This document shows, piece after piece, positions 1 through 12,700 of a stretch of DNA of 64,000 nt. The position numbers were made by a program, and so were the translations under genes. Positions within the stretch are counted from its first letter, which is position 1. Each line of letters begins with the position of its first letter. The stretch comes from Udeniomyces pyricola. Lineage: Eukaryota > Basidiomycota > Tremellomycetes > Cystofilobasidiales > Mrakiaceae. Location of the stretch: positions 189,123 through 253,122 of the forward strand of contig BCIK01000029.1 in assembly GCA_039545295.1 (NCBI GenBank), given 5' to 3'. The notes beneath the pieces were generated by a model. It ran no database searches and had not been told where the DNA came from. It worked only from the letters and a program-made list of their open reading frames with translations.

Positions 1-1682
1 CGGCCTTGCGGGGGAAGCCCAACTCTTTGATGAGCTTGTCGACAATCCACGTTTGGACGAGAGACCGCCCACCCGAACCGGCTCGGGTGGAGGAAACGAA
101 ATCGGCGACAGATGCCGTTGGTCGGAATCGAGCTGGTAAGTCGTCCTGTGCACCGGAGGACGAAGTATCGAGGAGTTAGTCACCAATAATATCCCCCCCA
201 ACAAAAAAAAAACGCAACTCAAGGGTTGCCATTCACCTCGGGGAGATGCAAGATCAGCCATTCGATAGCGGCTTCCTGGGGACTGAGAGTCGTCAACGCC
301 AGCACTAGCGGATCCATGCCACCTCCAGATCCCTCGTTATAAATCCGTCTCGCTGCCTCCTCCAGTAACTTGACGACGTTCCTAACGTGAGCCTTTCTAA
401 ACCCGAGCGTGTCGAGCTGACGTGTCAATGCATCGGCGTTGATATCAACGGCCGAGGGGGAATCTGTCGTTTCTCGAGTGGCGGCGAGGATTATCTCAGG
501 GTATTCGGCTGTCTGGTTGCGGATGGTCTCCTCGACGAGCTCACGCAGAGCTGGAGCCATTCGAACTTCGGGCGCCTTTTGCCATTCTCCGCTCAACATG
601 ACCGCTCCGCCTCCTCCCCCGTGACCATTGTTACTTCCCCCTCCACCAGGCGTGGATGCTCCGCTTCCTGCAGCCGAGTTGGCGGCAGTGGAAGCGGCTC
701 TGGCCGCAGACTTTTCCTGCCTTTGCGTCACTTCGGCTCGCGCTGTGAAGGGATCATCGGCAAACTCCCAAGCTCGATGAGGAGGTGCAGTCGACTTATC
801 GAGTAGAAGCTCAGTCCAGAAAGGTCGGAAATGAGGCGGGAGAGTGAGCGATATAGGTTGGGATGATGAAAACTGAACGTTAAGCGAAGCGTTAGTCTCG
901 TTGAGTTGGGGCTTGACACTCGTCCTTCTCTATCTTTTTTCCTTTCCTTTGCATTTGAAATGAACCCACTCGGAAGAGAGCATATACTGCTCCCATATGC
1001 CTTGCCTCCAAGGCAGTCTCGCATTTCAGAGGTGGATGCGGCTCGAGCCGAACGGTTTCGATCGGCGAGTTTTTGGATTTCTTGACGTGTCGGTTAAGAT
1101 GAATGACTGCCGTATGTCCACCGCCTTGCTGTCTGACGTCCACGGAGCATCTCTCCCAGCCAAGACGTTGGCATCGCTCGTTGAGCAAAGTCAGAGGTGT
1201 CTGATGACGGAGGAATCAGGGGGGAAGGGGAGGGGGGGGGGGAGGACGGATCCAGCCAGAGGTATGCGCACAAATCAATTACCAAACGTCAGTCATTACG
1301 TTCTTTTCAACACGCATCGTATTTTTGTCTGTAAGCCGACTCGATATCAGTACAGAATGTGGTCGACCTAATCGTGATCTCTCCTACGTTGACCCAGCTT
1401 GGCAAATCCCAACTTTCCCGACTCCTTGGCGAGCTCCTTTGGACCTTCCTCCTCCATGTCCTCCCCAGCCTGTACAGTGGCTTTCAAGTTGTAAGATCTT
1501 AGCGGAAGTATAGTATGACCAATTGTCCGAGCACGCACCTTGTATCCAACCTTGCTGAGCTCTCTCTGAATTCTCTCGACGGGGGTGAGGGGGACCTCGG
1601 GTTCTTTGGCCTTTCGATCGGGCAAAGGCGATGCCTTGGAGCTCATGGCTCCAGACTTGACGATTCCTCGACGTGGTGGCAT
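1..1682 (-). CDS. DExH/DEAH-box RNA helicase (DHX29/DHX57/YLR419W-like), N-terminal part only
   Basis: Six exons on the minus strand: 1682-1539, 1469-1388, 1328-1300, 1200-970, 872-237 and 145 to beyond the left edge; all junctions are GT-AG and keep phase. The start at 1682 (MPPRRGIVKS) is the first ATG of the open frame. What is visible is the N-terminal extension of the family: a dsRBD-like segment in exon 4 (LNERCQRLGW, then RLEPHPPLKCETALEARHMG), a Gly-rich linker, a UBA-like segment in exon 5 (TLGFRKAHVRNVVKLLEEA) and, in the last exon, WIVDKLIKELGFPRKA. The RecA-like helicase core lies outside the window, so ATPase motifs cannot be checked. Family members unwind structured RNA in translation or ribosome-related work. 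Family assignment rests on recalled similarity of these N-terminal blocks; coding status is firm, exact subfamily less so. Confidence 0.7.
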
Positions 1683-2451
1683 GATCTTTGGGACGATACA
1701 GAGAGGATAATTTGATACGGTTTACTGTGAGAAGATTGATGAGACAGAGGAGTTCAGGCTGCTGCTGTAGGTTCGGCTGTAGGCGTGAAATGACAGGCAG
1801 GAGTAGACCGAGAGAGGCGTAAGGGCGTACGTGCAGGAGGGAAAGTGCAGTGGTCGTGATGGTGGAGATGTGTTCTATGCCGTCGTCGGTGCGTTGGGGA
1901 ACTCTATGGTACACTGCGCGATGTCAAGGGTCGAGAAGGACTGTAGGAGCGAGGATGAAGGCAGAGGGCACGTCGAGGATGGGGATGAGACGATGATGAT
2001 CATCATCAACTGACGGGCCTGCAGTCAGCTCTCGATTGGAATTCTAAGCCGGCCGGCGGGAAGAGCAGCAGACTCATCATCATCGTCCAGAGGAGAGCGT
2101 GCGTACATATATATTGATGCACGGAGTCTCATGACGGCCTTGTGGTCATTATGATGTGAATGATGCAGATTCATAGGGCACGGCTGTTCTGACTTATAGT
2201 CAAGCATATATAACATGCTGCATTATATATATATATCATGAATAAAACCTATAAAAGCGAAGCGACGCGGTGTCGTACGCGCGTACGCAGCCAGCTCTCG
2301 ATGATCGATGATGCTTGATGCCCTCTAACCCTTCCCTGACGGATCCTCCAGTTCCAGCTCGCTTTCAAACAACCACCCCCTCGGCTCCTTCCATCACCAA
2401 AGCCACTAACCTCCGTCCCTTCCCTTAGCCTTTTGCTCACTGACCCCGACA
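1683..2451. promoter_or_regulatory. divergent intergenic region between RNA helicase and gamma-adaptin
   Basis: A 769-bp stretch between two divergent start codons, so it should hold both promoters. It has an AT dinucleotide run at 2224-2236 and a TATA-like TATAAAAG at 2250-2257, about 200 bp upstream of the adaptin ATG. Short open frames here have no recognisable domain and I treat them as chance. Confidence 0.4.
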
Positions 2452-5400
2452 ATGGGCTACTACAACCTCAAAGGTGCGCAATCTATCCCCATCTCGTCTC
2501 CATCCCTTCCAGACCCGAGCCGCCTTTCGTCTGGGGCCTAGCCTGGGCGAGAGATGGTCACGCCAAACGCAACACACCTACGCCCTTGGCCGATCTCATT
2601 CCCGAGTTCGACGCGTCAACCTGGTCCAGTCATATCTGGCTAGCGACTACCCGTATCCGCTTAGAAGGAAATCGTCCAGATCAACATGCCACATCATCGC
2701 TTGAAACGAAAGGTCTAGAAAGGCGGGGAGGGGGAAGTTGCAAGCCAGACAGATAGTCCTCAGACTTGCTTGCCATTCATCGCGATGCGTGTCTCCTTTG
2801 GAACCAGTCGTCAGTTGCTGACGGTGACCTTGTCATCATTCTCATCCGAACCTACAGCCCTCATCAAGGCGATCCGGTCATGCAAGGTGAACAGACATGT
2901 CGCAATCCAATATCCAATGCTTACGCGTCTTGGCTGAGTTTGAACCGGACGCGAGCTCACGAACCCTTTCCCTTAACGTCGTCTCTTCACGCCTTGCTTC
3001 TATCCCCCTCACTTTTGCTCGACTCATCATCTCACCTCCAAATCTGCGTACCGAACCCGCTTCGGCCTAACTCTCCGTCCACTTCCTGTCCATTCTCCTC
3101 GTCAAATGTGATCCTGATCAATCCCCGTGCTGGACACACAGACGCTTGCCGACGAACGATCGCTCATTCAAGTCGAGTCCGCTGCGATCCGAACATCATT
3201 CAAAGAGGGCGATTCCCTTATGCGTCACAACAACATCGCCAAGTTGCTGTACATTCATATGCTCGGGTATCCAGCTCATTTCGGTCAGATTGAGTGCCTC
3301 AAACTCGTCGCCAGTCCGCGGTTCAGCGATAAGAGACTCGGATACCTCGGAACCATGCTCCTTTTGGACGAGAGCACCGAGGTTCTCACCCTTGTGACCA
3401 ACTCGCTCAAGAAGTTAGTTCCGACATCCAGAAATGCTAGGTCGGGGTGACACAGAGAGGGTATACGGGAAGAAGTGGCGAACATCGGGTCGACAGGGGG
3501 ACGAGAGCGGGAATTGATGCGGCAGCACTCTCGCCAGGAATCTCACTGACTTGTCTGTTCCCTTCTCTCAACCACAGCGATATGAACCATCCCAACATGT
3601 ACGCTGTTGGACTTGCCCTTTGTACTTTTGCCAACATCTCGTCCGAGGAAATGTCGCGGGATCTTTGCAACGAGGTGGAGAAGCTTCTCGGCTCGTCCAA
3701 TACGTACATTCGGAAAAAGGTGGGAGAGCCGCTCATCCCATATCCGTCATCCCTCTCATATGCTACAAGCCAATCAACTCAGCGACCTGACTCCTTCTCT
3801 CCGGATGTTTCCATATAGGCCGCCCTGTGCGCATTGCGAATCGTCCGACGCGTGCCAGATCTGATTGACCATTTCACCAATAAAGCCAAGTCCCTCCTCC
3901 AAGACCGCAACCACGGCGTTCTTCTCTCGGGTGTGACCCTCGTCATTGAGATGTGTGCAGGAGACGAGGCTTGTCGAGAAGAGTTCAAAAAGGTATGACT
4001 CGTTTGACGGCATTGCGGGGAAAGAGAGGTTTCGAGACCCGCATCGTATCGTGCCCAACGCTTACGTGACTGTTCTTGCTTGCATACTTCGCTAGGCTGT
4101 TCCTCTCCTCGTCAAACATCTCAAATCGCTCGTCACCACAGGTTACTCGCCAGAGCACGATGTTTCAGGTATCACAGACCCCTTCTTGCAGGTCAAGATC
4201 CTTCGACTCTTGAGACTGCTCGGTCGGGACGACGCCAAGGCTAGCGAGGAGATGAATGATATCCTAGCACAGGCAAGCTCACACATTTCTCCGAACTTGA
4301 CAGCCTCATCTGGGATGCTTGACTGACCGTGCTTCTTGCTCACGTTAGGTTGCAACTAACACGGACTCTACCAAAAACGTCGGCAACTCGATTTTGTACG
4401 AGACGGTGCTCGCCGTTCTCGAAATCGAGGCTGACTCTGGCCTTCGAGTCATGGCCATCAACATTCTTGGCAAGTTCTTGAGCAACCGAGATAACAACAT
4501 TCGGTATGTTTTCTCTTCATCTAGGCAGATGTTTCTAGACAAACGCGTTCGGTTTCGGTCGCCCTTATTTAGCGGTAACTGATCCTCTGCCGCCTTTCTC
4601 ATGTTTCTTGTACTCGCTTCTCTCAGATATGTCGCTCTCAACACCCTCGCCAAGGTCGTCTCGATAGATACGCCCGCCGTTCAACGACACCGAGCCATCA
4701 TCCTTGACTGCCTTCGCGATGGCGATATCTCCATCCGCCGTCGAGCTCTCGAGCTCTGCTACGCGCTCATCAACGAGCAAAACGTCCGAATCATGATTCG
4801 CGAACTGCTCACCTTCCTTGAAGCGGCCGACAATGAGTTCAAGCGGGGTATGACGACCGAGATCGCCCTGGCGGCCGAGCGATTCGCGCCCAACAAACGG
4901 TGGCACATCGACACTGTTCTGAGGGTCCTCAAGCTGGTAAGCCATCGTGTACCCCCTTCTTGTTTATCGCTCTTTGAATCATCTGACGTCTCCCAATGTT
5001 TACGCTTCCTAGGCTGGTAACTTTGTGCGCGAGGAAATCTCGTCCGCGTTCATCCGACTTGTCTGCCACACGCCCGAGTTGCAGGCGTACACCGTCCAGA
5101 AGCTTTATGTGGCCCTCCTCGCGGATGTTTCTCAAGACTCCATGACGCTCAGCGGTGTCTGGCTCATTGGTGAATTTGGCGACGTGCTGTTGCAAGGTTG
5201 GGTCGCCGAAGAGGGCGAGGAGAGCAGGCAGGTTCGTATCCCGTTTCACCCCTTGATCGTTCAGCTCGATCAAGATTTGATGTATCTTTGTTCGGTTGCT
5301 TTGCTTTTTTTTTAGGTTACCCAGACGACCATCGTCGATCTTCTTCAATCCGTTCTCTCGTCACCGTACTCCAACCCGTTGTCGACTCAATTTGTACTTA

Positions 5401-6568
5401 CTGCCCTCATCAAGCTGTCTGCTCGATTTGCCGAGCTCTCGGTCCCCGACGCTTCTCAAATCGCCCGCATCCGATCGATCCTAGGCAGCTACGACCACAC
5501 CCAGGAGCTCGAGCTTCAGCAGCGGAGCGTGGAGTATGGAAGTTTGGCGGGTCTGGGCGAGGTGGGTATGGGTGTCCTGGAGAGGATGCCGATGCCGGAG
5601 ATTCGAAGTACCATCATGGGAGGAACCGCGAGTGAGAAGCGCAAAGTTGGATCTACTGAGACGGCCAAGGATACTGTATGTATTAGTGGCTTTGCCCTCC
5701 ATGCCTCTGCTTACCATCATCCAAAACTGACCGTTTGGTATCTGGACATTAGTCATCGCTTCTTGACCTCATGGGAGACGAGCCTGCTTCCCCTTCCACA
5801 CCCTCTTCTGCTTCTACTGCCCCAGCTTCTACGGTTACCCACGATCTCCTTGCCGATATCTTTGGCTCCTCCTCTATCTCTACACCTGCCCCTACCCCAT
5901 CCACCGCTCCGACCGGGGCCCCAAGATCGGCCGTCGACGATATTATGGGTCTCTTTGGACCCTCCACCACGACGACTCCTGCTGCCGCCCCGATACGTTC
6001 CCAGATGCCCGCGGCTGTGGCCCCTTCACCGCAACCGCAACCTCGGGCCGCTCCTTCGGCTCAGCCTGCCATGACGGCCTATACCGCGTACGAAAAGAAT
6101 GGCCTCAAGATCACCCTCACTCCGCGAGCGAGTCCGACTCAAGCCGGCGTCATCCAGATCCTCGCCAAGTTTACCAGTTACGAGGGAAGCGTGGTCAAGA
6201 ACGTCAACTTCCAAGCTGCCGTGCCGAGAGTGAGTACCGTTTCTGCTTGCGTCTGGCGATGCCAAGTTGCTACATCCTCATGAAGATGCTTTTTGAGCCT
6301 GACTCACTCCTTTTGCCCTTGATCTCGCCCCTCTCCCCCCCTCCTTTTTGTTAAGACTCAACAACTCCAAATGCTCGCCATGTCGAATCCAGATATCCAT
6401 CCTTCGGCGACTGAAACTCAGCAGATGCGAGTGCTCGCCCCGCCCGGATCTCAAGTCCGATTGCGATTGAGGATTGGCTTCGAGACTGCTTCGGGTACGG
6501 CTGTGCAAGACCAAGTCGACTTTAGCGGTTTCCCAGCCGGTTTGACGAATGGACCCACGGCGGCTTGA
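2452..6568 (+). CDS. APL4: AP-1 clathrin adaptor complex subunit gamma (gamma-adaptin)
   Basis: Twelve exons: 2452-2473, 2858-2886, 3142-3413, 3578-3719, 3819-3992, 4096-4272, 4349-4503, 4627-4936, 5013-5231, 5316-5675, 5753-6229, 6356-6568; 849 aa, the usual length. It is the large AP-1 subunit that sorts clathrin-coated cargo between trans-Golgi and endosomes. The N-terminal adaptin trunk (about residues 1-590) is highly conserved: [38 protein letters not shown] cut across exon 3, [27 protein letters not shown] Pro/Ser/Thr-rich hinge follows (about 600-720) with SLLDLMG, which resembles a clathrin-box-like LLDLM. The C-terminal ear domain (about 730-849, [17 protein letters not shown]) would bind accessory factors. 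The intron after exon 6 starts with GC instead of GT (4273-4274) and ends TTAG. Identity is very secure. Confidence 0.97.
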
Positions 6569-7002
6569 GAGGAGGGTCAGGGGTTGGTAGAATATTGAGA
6601 TGCGCTTGCGATACAGAGGAAGGGGTAGGGGGGGGGGGGNGGCGCAATTGCTTTCTTTTCTTTATGGTTATTATACCTTGTTTCTTTTGTATATGTGTGT
6701 ATATGGTTGTTGCCCTTGCATCGCTCCCTTTGCACCTCTGCGCTGGTTACACGGCTGGGATGAGATACAAAACGATAAAATTGGTCTGGGTCGGTCGAGT
6801 CACTTTTGATTCGAAAGAGCACTTCACGCCCAGCCGACAGTCATTCTGGAATGCTGCCAGTCGCGAACTGTTTGATTTCGAATCGAATCCACCGATCAAC
6901 CGCTCTGGACGACGAGCCTCTTATTTCCCGACCTCAACCCCTCCTTCCCTCACCCTCGCCCCTTCTCTCGTCGTTGATCGCACGGGATTGATTCTCACCA
7001 CT
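6569..7002. other. intergenic: adaptin 3' end and ARG8 promoter
   Basis: 434 bp between two tandem plus-strand genes. It holds a G homopolymer at about 6629-6639 ending in an unresolved N (6640), a T-rich stretch, and then the ARG8 upstream region. No gene is recognisable here. Confidence 0.5.
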
Positions 7003-8998
7003 ATGTTCAAGCTCCTTTCTTCTTCGACCGCCAAGCGAGCTGTGCGATCCGCTTCGCTTCGCTTCAATTCCTCAGTTGCGGCTACTGGCTCGTCTTCACT
7101 CCAGGTTCGTCGGAAACTCCTCCGACCCACATCCGTTTCCTTCCTTCTTTCCGTTCTCCCAAATACCCCTCCTCTCGAGACGTCAGCCTCACCAACATCT
7201 CTGACGACCCTTTGTTTGGTTCCTTATTGTTGTGCTTAGCCGAACCAAGCCCACCTGCTTCCTTCCCACCCTGATCTCCCCGCTCCCGCCGACGTCGTGT
7301 CCTTCCTCGAGGCCCAATCCGGAGGCCTTCTTTCGACCTACAACCGACCGCCGCTCATCTTCGATAAGGGAAAGGGTAGTCTCATCTGGGACACGCAAGG
7401 CAGAGAGTACTTGGATTTCTCGGCGGGAATCGCTGTCAATGCGTTGGGACACGCCGATGAACAGGTGAGCCTTTCCCTCTTCAAGAACCAGGACCGGACA
7501 AGGAGAAAGGAGAAAGGCGTTATCGTCCCAAAGATGGTAGTGGCCTGGACTCACCAACGATTCCGTTGCGATTGCATACTGATCTTGCCTTTTTTTATCG
7601 TGTTCCCACCCCTTCTGTTCGCTCTCACATTTGACCCTTTCTCTCCCCTCAGATCGCCGAACTTCTCTACGACCAGGCCAAACTTCTCGTTCACTCTTCC
7701 AACGTCTACCACAACCCTTGGGCTGGACCCTGTGCCTCTCTCCTCGTGAACCTCACCCAAACCCACGGAGGTCTCGGCCTCACCCCTTCTTCCTCAACTG
7801 CCGATCTCACGTCGGCCAAAGTCTTTTTCGCCAACTCCGGAACGGAAGCCAACGAAGGCGCCCTCAAGTTCGTTCGCAAGCACGCCAAGGAGACCCACCC
7901 GGACCGAGCGGCGACGAAGCATGAGATTGTCTGTTTCGAGAGGGCCTTCCATGGAAGGACGATGGGTGCCTTGTCCGTTACCTCCAACGCCAAGTACCAA
8001 GAACCGTTCGCGCCGCTTCTGCCAGGGATCAAGGTTGGCAAGATGAACGAGTCAACGGACGAGGAACTCGCCCAGCTCATCCATGAGGATACCGCCGGTA
8101 TCATCCTTGAACCCATCCAGGGCGAGGGTGGTGTTTGGGAGGCCGACGTCGAGTGGCTCACGAGGGTCGTCAAGCGGGCGAGGGAGGTCGGAGCTGTCGT
8201 TGTCTTTGACGAAATTCAGTGTGGTCTGTTCAGGACCGGAAGCATGTGGGCTCACTCCAAGTACCCCATCGAGTGCCAGTGAGTCGGAAAATCATTTGAC
8301 GCGGGATTTGTTTCCCATGTTTGTTTAGAGAAATGTTGCTGACGTAGGGGGTTTCCGTTCGCTTCCCGCAGGCCTGATATCGTCACCATGGCTAAGCCGC
8401 TCGCCAACGGTATTCCTATTGGTGCCATCATGGTCCGTGACCAGGTCGTCAAGGCTGTCACCGTCGGTACGTGATTGCGTGTTGATCTTTACGTATTCAG
8501 CCTCGGCTTTCATTCGATAATCCATCGCTCACACCGCCTTGATTTCCATCCGTCCCGGTGTCCTACCTTTCAGGATCTCACGGAACGACTTTTGGTGGCA
8601 ACGTGCTCTGCACTCGACTTGCCCACCATGTCCTTTCCCGTCTCTCCGCTCCTTCTTTCCTCACCACCCTCGATACCACCACGACCCACCTTAACTCTCT
8701 TCTCGACCGTCTTCCTTCCCTCTTCCCCAAGCTAATCCCAGCCCCTATTCGAGGTCGAGGTCTGATCCTCGGTATTCCCTTCTCCCATCCGGACATGCCT
8801 GGGAGGTTCGTTCAGCTCTGCAGGGAACGAGGCGTTCTCCTCTTGACGGCCGGTACGGATTGCGTCCGGGTCTTGCCGAGCTTGAACGTGAGCGAGGAGG
8901 AATGTAGGCGTGCGGTTGAAGTGATGGAGAGTGTTGGCGTGGTTATGGAGGGCGAAGGATGGACGCCAGAAGGTTGGGGTAAAGTCGCGGCTTGCTGA
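7003..8998 (+). CDS. ARG8: acetylornithine aminotransferase, mitochondrial
   Basis: Five exons: 7003-7104, 7240-7464, 7653-8278, 8372-8466, 8574-8998; 490 aa. It is a class-III PLP aminotransferase of the arginine pathway, converting N-acetylglutamate semialdehyde and glutamate to N-acetylornithine and 2-oxoglutarate in the mitochondrial matrix. The N-terminus (MFKLLSSSTAKRAVRSASLR) is rich in Ser, Lys and Arg with no acidic residue, a typical matrix-targeting presequence. Family blocks in order are the substrate region YNRPPLIFDKGKGS, the cofactor phosphate loop NSGTEANEGALK, HGRTMGALSVT, VVVFDEIQCGLFRTG, and MAKPLANGIPIGA, whose Lys is the PLP Schiff-base residue, then GTTFGGN. Ornithine aminotransferase is the main alternative, but LANGIPIGA and the EPIQGEGG context favour Arg8. 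Introns are GT-AG and phase-consistent. Confidence 0.95.
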
Positions 8999-9764
8999 TC
9001 TTGTATAATCAAATGCTGGGGAGGCTTGATCGCGAGGATCAGGATGGACGAGATGTCGGAGCAGACTGTATGTGGCGGATCTTTAGATAGATGTCATGTC
9101 GTTGTTAATTATTCCGATAATTTGTGCAGAGCTATATCTCAGAAGGGGCTACAGAGTCGATTCAACGCGTTTGCCAATGTATGACTAAGGGATCAAGTGA
9201 ATATTGAACCCGCTGATACAAGACACCGAGCTTTGAGTCACAAGGCCGGCGAAACTTGAGCTGCAGGCGACGCGACGTCGTCGACGAATGGTTACAGGAA
9301 GCAACACGATGGCCGGGTAGATATGATGTCGGACGTATACGGACACGTTTAACGACCTCGTCAATGTCTGTCGGTCTGTGGACTGTGGGTAGTCATAGAG
9401 ATTTGAAATGTGGGAGATAATTTCCCTGATGGAGTTTCTGCTTCCCCGCGGGAAAAGGCGCGTCAAGGCCATGACCAACCGGGTTAATCAGGCGGGAGTT
9501 AGGATAAGCCGGACGGAAGAGCAAGATAAGATCGGTTGACTCCCCCTTGTGATCTAAAGTTAGCATGCTTTTCTCACCGGAGGAGTCCGCGAGTTCGCCC
9601 CAGCGCCGCGGCCGTCGTCTTTTCTGATCAGACCAATCGATTAACGGAGGAACCTGCAGATAGATATCTCTTGCTTTCGTTTTCAACCATTCCCTGACTT
9701 ATCATCAACACCACCACCACCCTGGCTGATCCATTCCGACACTCCTGCTCTTCTGTTCTCCAGC
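8999..9764. other. intergenic: ARG8 3' end and transporter promoter
   Basis: 766 bp between tandem plus-strand genes. AT-rich segments follow the ARG8 stop and a CT-rich leader (CCACCACCACC near 9710-9722) precedes the transporter start. Open frames on either strand have no domain signal and I see no RNA gene. Confidence 0.4.
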
Positions 9765-12700
9765 ATGTCCGACATATATGACGACAAGAAATCGGACATT
9801 CCCACCACCCGAGTTGCCGTGCTCGAGAGTGGTCACCCCGACGAGATTCAGTTCGTTCATGATCCATCTGCCCCGCCCATCTCTAGCTCTCTCTCCATTA
9901 TCCCTCGTCTCTAAATACCCGACATCACCGTTCCTGGTTTCCCAATCAACCCTTTTGCCCAGCAACGCCTGACATCTTTCTACTCTACACACACACACCC
10001 TTCTCACGCGTCAGTGTCGATGCCTCTCGTGTGGACGCAGCCGCCCAGTTCATGGCCGACTTCGATTCATCGAGTGTGACTCAAGAGGAATACGACGCTG
10101 TCCTCAAGAAGATTGATCGATCTTTACTCCCCATGATGATGGTCCTGTACTTTGTTCAGTTCATGGACAAGACGACTTTGGGATCTTCGACCAACTTGGG
10201 CATCAAAGTTGATACCGTGAGTAAACCTTTTTCTTTTCTTTTCTTTGCTTTTTCTTGTTTTCAGCTGGTATCAGTAGATTTGGTCGCTATAGTGTACTCC
10301 ACCTCTGATACGGACCCAAGCTGACCCGCCCTTTGATGTCCTTTTTTTTTTTTGCTTGTTTGTAGCACCTTACGACCGCCAATTACAACATGCTCGGAAC
10401 AATCTTCTACCTGGCTTACCTTGGTATGTTGTGCGCATCCCTATCTCATCAAATTCTATCAGCATATTCTTATCGCAGTCCACCCCCCCCCCTTCTCCCC
10501 CTCTGCTCCCTTTCTCCTTGCTTCCTGACCGTCATTCAGTCTTCGAGTGGCCACAGAATCTCGCGCTGCAGCGATTCCGATCCGGTCGCTGGATGTCGAT
10601 CAACATCCTCGTGTGGGGAGTCGCCTTGGCGGCTCATGCCGCATGCAACAACTTTGGTGGACTGATGGCGTGCCGTACCATCCTAGGTATCTGCGAAGGT
10701 TCCATTACTAGTGGTGTAAGTCATATTTTGCAAGAAAAAACCCTTGATTGTCCGGCGACTCTCACAACAGTAAGCTAAAAACGCGGTAGCTAATTACATT
10801 CGTGATCTTTTTTTTATCTGCAATGCAGTTCATGCTGGCTTCGACCGCTTTCTGGACCAAGGGCGAGGCTGCTCGACGTATCTCTTACTGGTTCCTCATG
10901 AATGGTAAGACTATTCACAGCCGACATCTATCCTTTCTTATCTACACGGACGCTGATTCATCTTTTTCCTTTCGATATATAGGTACTGCCCAAATTATCT
11001 CTGGACTACTCTCGTTTGCCATCCTTCACTCCAAATCAAGCATGGCCCCTTGGAGGATTTTCATGCTTCTCACCGGAGGGTAAGCCTTTTCTCTCTCTCT
11101 TTGTTCTCCTTACCAGTCCGATCTCAAAGCGGGTTAAGCCATGTTTGCTCATCCCGTCATATCTGTATCGTATGTTCCTTCTGCGGCCCATCGTAGCATC
11201 ACCCTTCTCGTTGGAATCTGGTTCCTTCTTCGATTCCCAAACACGCCCATGGACGCCAAGTTCCTCACGAAGCGAGAACGACAAGTGTGAGTCATCTGTT
11301 CTCTTGCTCCCTTTGGTTCCTCCTCGCGCCTTTCCCATGTGGCATCCCAAATGACTCTTCCCTGGTCTACTCTAATTCTGACATGATCTCGCTTCTTTGT
11401 TTTCCTCTTTCTTCTTCTAGCGCTATTGAACGACTCCGAATCGGCGGCAACGGTATCAAGAACGAGGTCTGGAAGGTCGATCAGTTCAAGGAGGCCATGG
11501 TTGACTGGAAGACCTGGTTGTTCTTTGCCCTGGCCTTGTTCGACAATGTTCCCAACTCACTGACGACCCAAAATGCCATCATCAGTGAGTTTCGATCAGC
11601 GACTTAGCTTAGCGATCGACGTTGATGCCCAGTGATGATGATTTGAGACACCTCAAGGAGAATTATCCTGATTTATTTCGTTGCTTACCTCTCAATTTAT
11701 TCATAAATCACAGTCCGCTCCTGGGGATTCTCAGCATTGCAAACAACATTGCTCGGATGTGTCAGCGGTGTCATAGAGATCCTGACGATTCTTGCGGGTG
11801 CTGTGAGTTATCTCGTCGTGCTTCCCGCCCTTCCACTTATGGTCCTTGTCATTTTTTACTGACTGTTTGGGTATGGTTTTTCTTTTGTTCTGGGTTCACA
11901 ATTTGTAGGCCTGTCTCAAGCGATGGCCTAACAGACGAGCCGTGATCTCCATCGTGTTCTTTATCCCCAACATCGTCGGATCTGCCCTCGTCCTCGGTCT
12001 ACCCCAATCCAATCACGTTGGACAACTTCTTGCATTATTCTGTTGGTACCACGGCTTTTGTTATCGCTCTCGGTTGGGGCAAATACTGACTTGCACGTTA
12101 TTCCTGATCTGTCCCGCAGCCACCGGGGTTGGTACCACAGGTTTTGTTATCGCTCTCGGTTGGGGTGAGTGTCAAGTTGCACGTTTTCTTGATCTGTATG
12201 CATCGACTAGGGCGAGATCATGAGTGGGCTGACCGTTGCCGCTTTTGTCTTTCGCGCGCGCAGTTTCGGCTACCACCACTGGACACACCAAGAAAGGAAC
12301 AACCAACGCCATGATGCTGATCGGTTACTGTGTGGGAAATCGTGAGTGGATCTCAAGAAAAGATGCTTTCGAGAAGGTGGCAGTGATACGGATCCTACTC
12401 TTTCGACTAGCGGCATTGACTGATGTTGGCTTGTTTCGATGCTTGAAATGATGATTACTTTCAGTGGTTGCTCCTCAAATGTTCCAAGCCAAATTCGCAC
12501 CTGCTAACACGCTCCGTAAGTTGTCATCGCCAATTATCATACCGAGTCTCTTATCACTTGGCCATGTTTTCTTTTTGTTTTCTTTTCACCTCTCTCCTTG
12601 TGATCGATGATCCTCTCTATACATCCCGATATCATCGCAAAATATTCTGACCGATATTCCAATCACCTCCCTCACTTCCATTTGGTTCATCCGTGTCGTT

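Noticed and set aside
12042..12164. Copies 1 and 2 as mutually exclusive exons of the transporter
   Set aside because: Copy 1 has no acceptor between itself and exon 10 and its donor position reads GCAAAT, so it cannot be spliced as an exon.
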